DNA from: Sphingobium sp. AP49
GTDB lineage: Bacteria; Pseudomonadota; Alphaproteobacteria; Sphingomonadales; Sphingomonadaceae
DNA: 64,000 nt
NCBI RefSeq assembly: GCF_000281715.2
Contig: NZ_CP124576.1
Span: 317,501 to 381,500, forward strand
Reading direction: 5' to 3'
Below, in pieces: positions 63,660-64,000 of this stretch; the stretch's first letter is position 1; every line of letters starts with the position of its first letter. Both the position numbers and the translations under genes were made by a program. The notes under the pieces are model-generated. The model saw only the letters and a list, made by a program, of their open reading frames with translations, had not been told where the DNA came from and made no database searches.

Positions 63660-64000
63660 CAAACCTCCGATCACCGCAGCTAATCATTAAAATGGTTGAA
63701 GCGCTTCTATCCTGCTAAATATTCACAGTTGGTGATCGGTTAAGATCGTTTGCCTCACAAGGTGATTGTCAAATTTTCTTTCTCATCGGCAATCAGGCTG
63801 CTGTCGCATACTCGTGATCCGCAGACATCGTCGGCTAATCCCCGCCCCGTGAGCGTGTAGGGACCAATTCATGGCAGACAGCTGGCGGGGACAAGGGGCT
63901 GTCACGAGCATAGCCATCAAAATAGCGGACGTTCGGCAATTGGGAATGAAAATTGGGAGGCTGAGTGTCTTGAAAGGGTCGTTCCGAGAAGCTTTCTATA
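63660..64000. other. Intergenic region with the operon promoter and the second direct repeat
   Basis: No gene is visible. It holds the promoter region of the ThiF/nitroreductase operon and, at its end, a copy of the 26-bp repeat. The window ends 16 bases after that repeat. Confidence 0.5.
63959..63984 (+). repeat. Direct repeat, right copy
   Basis: GGCTGAGTGTCTT followed by GAAAGGGTCGTTC. It matches the left copy (interrupted by the insertion sequence) except for one base. The distance between copies is about 10 kb. Confidence 0.75.

Overview
The window is chromosome-like, GC-rich DNA of an alphaproteobacterium, most likely a sphingomonad (Sphingobium, Novosphingobium or Sphingomonas). The evidence is the codon usage, the family content (TonB receptors, an Atm1-type ABC exporter, PaoABC-type oxidoreductases, a trb module with a DUF2274 gene, imuA-imuB-dnaE2), SOS boxes of the alphaproteobacterial direct-repeat type, and the lasso-peptide cluster architecture. 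The genus is inferred.

Layout. 1-14.2 kb is ordinary housekeeping DNA: ABC exporter, thioesterase, oligopeptidase B, aminopeptidase P, tRNA-Thr(GGT), a DUF1294 gene broken by an in-frame TGA, a TonB receptor, and a Tat-exported PaoABC-like aldehyde oxidoreductase. tRNA-Gly(GCC) at 14.56 kb marks the change to accessory DNA. 15.0-24.1 kb is a complete lasso-peptide system: ECF sigma factor, FecR, STN-TonB receptor and isopeptidase on the plus strand, facing a minus-strand A-B-C biosynthetic operon whose 45-residue precursor gene (23857-23994) is too short for ordinary gene calling. 24.3-33.8 kb is a trbBCDEJKLFGI conjugation module without a coupling protein or relaxase. 34.0-41.3 kb is an SOS mutagenesis module (imuA-imuB-dnaE2) divergent from two SRAP genes, with two LexA-type boxes in the shared promoter region. 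One SRAP gene seems to start at ATC; the other has lost all four catalytic positions.

41.3-46.5 kb holds a DUF5818-like protein, an S1/P1 nuclease and a second PaoABC-type oxidoreductase without a Tat signal. 46.9-53.7 kb carries two arylsulfatases separated by an orphan LuxR-type response regulator, an unknown protein and insertion-sequence debris. A decayed IS1182-like element with a clean GGTC target duplication lies at 54.0-55.5 kb. From 55.5 kb to the end is an alpha/beta hydrolase plus diheme cytochrome pair facing a tightly overlapping five-gene operon (GNAT-like protein, ThiF/E1-like enzyme, membrane protein, GNAT enzyme, Acg-like nitroreductase). A 26-bp direct repeat brackets this last block.

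How the genes work together. In the lasso system, A supplies the peptide, B removes the leader, C closes the ring, the receptor and FecR/sigma pair sense or import a peptide, and the isopeptidase opens it. In the SOS module, damage would relieve LexA repression on both sides, inducing the mutasome and the SRAP pair together. The ThiF/nitroreductase operon is the best candidate for an uncharacterised pathway. All family names are by recognition of sequence features; no database search was run.
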